Shown here: positions 60,001 to 64,000 of the stretch, piece after piece | How the letters are laid out: every line of letters starts with the position of its first letter | Position numbering within the stretch: the stretch's first letter is position 1 | DNA from: an uncultured Bacteroidia bacterium | GTDB taxonomy: Bacteria; Bacteroidota; Bacteroidia; Bacteroidales; UBA932 | Assembly (NCBI GenBank): GCA_902790635.1 | Contig: CADASN010000003.1 | Span: forward strand, 124,001 to 188,000 | DNA length: 64,000 nt | Direction of reading: 5' to 3' | Translations under genes and position numbers: made by a program | Notes under the pieces: model-generated | What the model saw: only the letters and a program-made list of their open reading frames with translations | Databases searched by the model: none | Told to the model about the DNA's origin: nothing

Positions 60001-61196
60001 AAGTCAGACAGAAAACCATAGAAAAGTGGATTGTTTATGCCGTATTGTGCCAGCCGGTGCTGGTGCTGCTTCAGCATATTATGATTTCCGTGCTGGGTAT
60101 GTCGGAGTCGTCGACGACCATTTACCGTGTCATGGGTACGGCGGGACTGGTGCTGCCAGCCATCATCTATTGCTTCATGCGGCGCCCCCGCGCTTTTTTC
60201 CTTATCTATGTCGGCTTTTTGGCTTTGTGCCTGTCCACATCGCTCTTGTTCCCGGACAATAGCGAATACCTATGGCCGGAAGCGCTGAAATTCACGATCC
60301 CGATGGTCATATCGACGATTCTCTGCCTATGGGCGATAGGAGATGTGGAGTTGTGTGACAGGTGTATGTATCGTGTCTCATGGGCGGTTGTTTGGTTGAC
60401 TTTACTATATGTCGCGAACTTGTTGCGGGGGACTTTTTCTTTTGAGCAATATGATATGTCCTTTTCGTATGCATTGTTGCTCCCGAGTCTGGTATTGTAT
60501 GCCAAGAAGACATGGTTATCGGTCCCTGCTGCATTTTTCTTGATATTTGTGGTCCTGGCCATCGGATCCAGGGGTGTTGTGGTCGCCTTTTTCCTATATA
60601 TCCTGTATGACGCTTTCTTTTATGACCACCGTGTCTTGATTCCTTTGGGAATCATCATGGGCTTGGCCATCATAATGATACCGATTTTCATGGCGTTTTT
60701 GAATGATTTCGGAATCAGTTCCCGTACCCTTGAACTGCTCCTTAGTGGACAAGGTGGTACCCTTTCTGACCGGGATATTCTTTATTCGATCGGTTTGGAT
60801 GCCTTGCAACAGCATCCGTTGTTCGGGCTTGGGATTTATGGCGATCGTCCGTTGACAGGTGGTTTTTATGTTCACAATTTCTTCCTGGAGGTCTGTGTTC
60901 ATTTTGGTTTTTTGTTAGGACCGCTGATTCTGATAATCATCGCGTCGGCATTTATGCTTGTTTGGTATAAACTGGACAGGCGTAACCGCGCTCTGCTTGT
61001 GAAATATTTTTGTGCGGGATTTGTTCCGATGATGGCTTCAGGGTCATATCTGAGCGAAAACAATTTCGGGATATTTGCCGGTGTGTTCCTTATGCTGGCA
61101 CAGACGATCATTGTTTTCAAGAAAACAAATCCTTCGCCTGAGAAGAAGAATGAAAAAGATCCTGCTGATATCAACCATTTACCCGATACCGTCTAA
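59997..61196 (+). CDS. wzy: Wzy-type O-antigen/capsule polymerase
   Basis: This 399-residue membrane protein has about eleven helices and a large loop with SRTLELLLSGQGGTLSDRDI and LQQHPLFGLGIYGDRP followed by HNFFLEVCVHFG, the pattern of the Wzy_C/O-antigen ligase family. It probably polymerises repeat units in the periplasm. It is overlapped by 47 bases by the next gene. Base composition is AT-richer around 60360-61100, as often seen for polymerase genes. Confidence 0.82.
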   Translation: MKVRQKTIEKWIVYAVLCQPVLVLLQHIMISVLGMSESSTTIYRVMGTAGLVLPAIIYCFMRRPRAFFLIYVGFLALCLSTSLLFPDNSEYLWPEALKFTIPMVISTILCLWAIGDVELCDRCMYRVSWAVVWLTLLYVANLLRGTFSFEQYDMSFSYALLLPSLVLYAKKTWLSVPAAFFLIFVVLAIGSRGVVVAFFLYILYDAFFYDHRVLIPLGIIMGLAIIMIPIFMAFLNDFGISSRTLELLLSGQGGTLSDRDILYSIGLDALQQHPLFGLGIYGDRPLTGGFYVHNFFLEVCVHFGFLLGPLILIIIASAFMLVWYKLDRRNRALLVKYFCAGFVPMMASGSYLSENNFGIFAGVFLMLAQTIIVFKKTNPSPEKKNEKDPADINHLPDTV

Positions 61197-62367
61197 AGAC
61201 AACAAGGGAACGGCAGTCTGCCATTTCTTTGCCCGGGAGTGGCTGAAAATGGGCTACGAAGTCCGTGTCGTGCATATCCAGGCGGTTTATCCGGAGATTT
61301 TGTATCGGCTGGCACGTCTGGCGCGCAGCCGGATTGCTTCCTTGACGGGCGCTGTGGTCTATACCGAAGCCCAGAAAGAAATCGTCCGATACGAGATGGA
61401 CGAGGTGCCGGTGATGCGGGTGCCTGTTTTCAAGCCCATTCCGCACGGGGCATTCCAGGCAAAATCCTTGCGGAACGCCCTCGATGCCATCTGCGCGGAC
61501 CTGGCGGCAGCCGGTTTCGTCCCGGATCTGGCGGTCGGGCATTTCCCGAATCCCCAGATCGGAATCCTTAATGAACTGAAGCAGCGCTTTGCCGGCCTTT
61601 CGACCTGTTGCGTCCTGCACCTGGAGTCGGAACTCGGACAAATCGCGTCAGTTTATAGGAAGGATTTCAAGGAGCTGATGGCCGGTATCGATGTCTGGGG
61701 CTTCCGGTATAAGCATTTGCAGGCACTGTTCACAGAACGTTTCGGCGCTCCCGAGAGGTCGTTCATCTGTTATTCCGGAGTCCCGGACGGGTATATTGCG
61801 ACGGAAAACAACCATACATACGGGCAGCCGTTGCGAGAATTTGTTTTCGTCGGGGAGATGATTGCCCGAAAGCACCCGGCCAAAGTGTTGGAAGCGCTGG
61901 AAGAGGCATATCCTTCAGGGGATTATCATTTGACCTATATCGGGGATGGACAGCAGTTGGAGATCATCCGGGAGCAGGCGCGGACGGCCGGAGCGTCTGA
62001 CAGGGTGGATTTTCTCGGGAAGATTCCCCGCGATGCCATCAAATCCCGTTATGATGCGGCCGACTGCATGGTGATGATCAGCGAAGGAGAAGCCTACGGC
62101 CTGGTCTATCTGGAAGCGATGGCCCGGGGTTGCATCGTGATTGCCTCCCGGGATGAGGGTTTTGACGGCGTCATCATCGATGGTGTCAACGGTTTTCTCT
62201 GCAGAGCAGGGGATGCCGGGGAGTTGGCCGGCATCATCAGGAAGATCAATGCGATGTCTCCGGAGGAGAAACGGAAGATTTCCCGGAATGCCTGGGAGAC
62301 GGCTCGGGGGCTGACGGATCACCTGGCGGCAAAAAGATATATTGAGGACGTTCTATCCTCATTGTAA
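61150..62367 (+). CDS. GT4 family glycosyltransferase
   Basis: This 405-residue GT-B enzyme begins KKILLISTIYPIPSKDNKGTA, and its donor-binding half has FVFVGEMIARKHPAKVLEAL, LTYIGDGQQLEIIREQA and the acidic EGEAYGLVYLEAMARGCIVI (E(x)7E). The ATG at 61150 opens the conserved first strand; earlier codons lie inside wzy. It adds one sugar to the repeat unit in the cytoplasm. Confidence 0.87.
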   Translation: MKKILLISTIYPIPSKDNKGTAVCHFFAREWLKMGYEVRVVHIQAVYPEILYRLARLARSRIASLTGAVVYTEAQKEIVRYEMDEVPVMRVPVFKPIPHGAFQAKSLRNALDAICADLAAAGFVPDLAVGHFPNPQIGILNELKQRFAGLSTCCVLHLESELGQIASVYRKDFKELMAGIDVWGFRYKHLQALFTERFGAPERSFICYSGVPDGYIATENNHTYGQPLREFVFVGEMIARKHPAKVLEALEEAYPSGDYHLTYIGDGQQLEIIREQARTAGASDRVDFLGKIPRDAIKSRYDAADCMVMISEGEAYGLVYLEAMARGCIVIASRDEGFDGVIIDGVNGFLCRAGDAGELAGIIRKINAMSPEEKRKISRNAWETARGLTDHLAAKRYIEDVLSSL

Positions 62368-62377
62368 ATAACTTACT

Positions 62378-63643
62378 ATGTCCAAAAAACAAACCATCTG
62401 GTTCATCAATAAAGATGCAGGCCCGCTCAGCGAGTATGGGACGCATCTCCGTACGGTCAAACAGGCCCAGTTCTTCCAGGATCGTGGCTATGACGTGCGG
62501 CTCGTCTGCTCGGGACGCGTCCATAATACGGAGATCAACCATGTTGAGGAAGGCCTCTACAAGGAAGAGATGCATGATGACATTCCTTACCTGTTCATCT
62601 CCTCTCCCGCTTATGGCGAAAGTGGTGTCAAGCGCATCCTGGCCTATATGGCCTTTGCCCGCAATGTCCGCAAGGCTGCCCGTGACTTTACGAAGCCGGA
62701 CATTATCGTCCATACATCCCGAATTCCCTTCGATTATGCCATATACCGTTTTGCCAGGCGGATCAAGGCCAAGTATATCCTGGACGTGACGGATCTGTGG
62801 CCGATGGAATTCGAGCATTTCGGCTACCTGAAGAAAGGCAATCCGGTCCTGAACCTGTTCTATGCTGTCGAGCGGCATCTGTATGCTAGGGCGGACCATA
62901 CCGTCATGTCCATGGAAGGTTGCCATGACTACATCAAGGAGAAGAAGTGGGACCGTGCCCAGGGTGGCCCGGTGGATCTGGACAAGGTGCACTATGTCAA
63001 TAACGGTGTGGATCTGGCGGAATACCACAAAAACCTGGATACATACTCCCTGGATGATCCGGACCTGCTGGATCCGGCGACTTTCAAGTTTATCTATCTG
63101 GGGAGCATCCGGAAGGCGAACCATCTGGACAGCCTGATCGATGCGGCGAAGTATCTGCAGGATTATCCCCAGATCAAGATCCTGCTTTATGGCAACGGGG
63201 ATGAGCGTCCGCAGTTGGAGAAGCGCTGCGCCCAGGAGGGCATCACCAATGTCCTGTTCAAGGCCGGATGGACGGAACCGCAATATGTCCCGTTCCTGCT
63301 GGGGTGCGCTTCTGTCAACCTCCTGAATTATGCTCCGGACTGGGCTCCTTACGGCGGATCGATGAACAAGATGTTCATGGCACTGGCGGCCGGAAAACCC
63401 ATCTTGTGCAATGTCGGGATGAAGTATTCCCCGATCCGGGACGCGAACCTGGGCATCGATGAGCGCCTCGCGACACCGCAGGCCTATGCAGACGCCATGA
63501 TTCGTTTATACCGGATGACCGAACAGGAGCGGGAGGCAATCCGGCTTCGTACGCAGGAGGTTGTGAAGCAATACGATACGGATGTACTGGACCATCAGTA
63601 TGCCCGGTACTGCGGCATCCCTTCCCTTAACGGAAAACAATAG
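62378..63643 (+). CDS. GT4 family glycosyltransferase
   Basis: This 421-residue GT-B protein has IWFINKDAGPLSEYGTHLRT at the N-terminus, DVTDLWPMEFEHFG, and the donor region FIYLGSIRKANHLDSLIDAA, ILLYGNGDERPQLE, and GGSMNKMFMALAAGKPIL. The pattern resembles WbuB/FnlX-type transferases that act late in O-antigen assembly. It follows the previous gene by 10 bases and is followed by an epimerase gene. Confidence 0.87.
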   Translation: MSKKQTIWFINKDAGPLSEYGTHLRTVKQAQFFQDRGYDVRLVCSGRVHNTEINHVEEGLYKEEMHDDIPYLFISSPAYGESGVKRILAYMAFARNVRKAARDFTKPDIIVHTSRIPFDYAIYRFARRIKAKYILDVTDLWPMEFEHFGYLKKGNPVLNLFYAVERHLYARADHTVMSMEGCHDYIKEKKWDRAQGGPVDLDKVHYVNNGVDLAEYHKNLDTYSLDDPDLLDPATFKFIYLGSIRKANHLDSLIDAAKYLQDYPQIKILLYGNGDERPQLEKRCAQEGITNVLFKAGWTEPQYVPFLLGCASVNLLNYAPDWAPYGGSMNKMFMALAAGKPILCNVGMKYSPIRDANLGIDERLATPQAYADAMIRLYRMTEQEREAIRLRTQEVVKQYDTDVLDHQYARYCGIPSLNGKQ

Positions 63644-63654
63644 AAATACACGAT

Positions 63655-64000
63655 ATGACAAAGATTAAACTGATCGGCGCCAGCGGCTTCGTGGGAACGA
63701 GGTTGCTGGACCTGTTGAAAGACTACCCGGAATACGAACTCCAGAACATAGACCTGCAGCCCAGTCATTTCTTCAATGACCTGACGGTCATCGGGGACGT
63801 GCGGGAGCAGGAGCAGATGGACCGGATGCTGGCAGGAGGGGATCTCGTCGTCCTGCTTGCTGCGCAGCACCGCGATGATGTGACCCCCATCTCTCTCTAT
63901 TACGACACGAATGTGGAGGGTATGAAGGTGACACTCAAAGCGATGGAGAAGAATGGCATCAAACGGCTCGTCTTCTTCTCTTCCGTGGCCGTTTACGGAC
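63655..64000 (+). CDS. NAD-dependent epimerase/dehydratase, N-terminal part (cut by window edge)
   Basis: The first 115 codons encode the Rossmann start of an extended SDR: IKLIGASGFVGTRLLDLL, the acidic turn NIDLQPS, VVLLAAQHRDDVTP and LVFFSSVAVYG just before the edge. The glycine motif GASGFVG differs from the GGAGFIG of RfbB, so I do not take it as the missing dTDP-glucose dehydratase. Function depends on the part outside the window. Confidence 0.82.
   Translation, partial: MTKIKLIGASGFVGTRLLDLLKDYPEYELQNIDLQPSHFFNDLTVIGDVREQEQMDRMLAGGDLVVLLAAQHRDDVTPISLYYDTNVEGMKVTLKAMEKNGIKRLVFFSSVAVYG

Noticed and set aside
1..64000. tRNA or rRNA genes, CRISPR arrays, insertion sequences or prophage genes
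   Set aside because: No cloverleaf with tRNA consensus, no regularly spaced repeats and no transposase, integrase or phage-like protein were recognised. The cloverleaf repeats lack tRNA features such as the TTCGA arm and CCA end. No gap between genes exceeds 300 bases.
63655..64000. The missing rfbB at the right edge
   Set aside because: The glycine motif GASGFVG and the following sequence fit a different extended-SDR subgroup from RfbB, whose start normally reads GGAGFIG. The call stays open, as the gene is cut.

Overview
The window comes from a moderately high-GC member of the Bacteroidales, probably host-associated. The basis is the set of Bacteroidetes-type promoters (TTTG, 19-20 bases, TAnnTTTG), a UpxY-type antiterminator heading a polysaccharide locus, the small Bacteroidetes AURKAIP1/COX24-like and histone H1-like proteins, and secreted C11 and M6 peptidases. 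Family or genus cannot be fixed from the sequence alone.

Bases 1-23881 are chromosomal core with a few secreted or surface proteins. They hold lon (cut by the left edge), an HU protein, a 29-residue AURKAIP1/COX24-like protein, RNase G, a lipoprotein glycoside hydrolase, a CBM9-like/PKD secreted protein, rubrerythrin, a membrane zinc peptidase, an S4 RNA-binding protein, glmS, a DJ-1 protein, two envelope proteins, mannose-6-phosphate isomerase, metY, the minus-strand group tyrS-rbfA-lolE-like, tpiA, a lipoprotein with an M6 peptidase, a histone H1-like protein, rplY-pth and a C11 peptidase. Two cloverleaf-like repeats of about 130 bp and two copies of a short CATTCTGAG-type repeat lie in or beside these genes and the next region.

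Bases 23945-64000 are one unbroken plus-strand polysaccharide locus that runs off the right edge. It starts with a promoter, a structured leader and upxY. Blocks follow in order: dTDP-L-rhamnose genes (rfbA, rfbC, rfbD, without rfbB); CDP-3,6-dideoxyhexose genes (rfbF, rfbH, a reductase, rfbG); an acyl block (GNAT, two ACPs, two SDRs, a KAS III, a split transketolase, an AMP ligase, a LuxE-LuxC fusion, an MBL hydrolase); a lipid-linked sugar block (rffA, an ArnC/GtrB-like transferase, a pair of ArnE/F-like exporters, an acyltransferase, a GT87-like enzyme); an aldolase/TPP-enzyme/HAD/epimerase block; then wzx, glycosyltransferases, WbsX, a dTDP-Fuc3N-type block with an ATP-grasp ligase, wzy and more glycosyltransferases.

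Taken together, the locus should make a Wzx/Wzy-type surface glycan from up to three dTDP sugars and one CDP dideoxysugar. It also appears to carry a second route that loads a sugar on undecaprenyl phosphate, flips it and adds it outside. The most unusual part is the acyl block. A LuxE-LuxC fatty-acid reductase without luciferase would supply an aldehyde, and three carboligase-type enzymes in the same transcript (split transketolase, acetolactate-synthase-like enzyme, DRE-TIM aldolase) could use aldehyde acceptors. Five genes in this block (32564-36414) have visibly lower GC and duplicate functions present just upstream, so they look like a transferred cassette.
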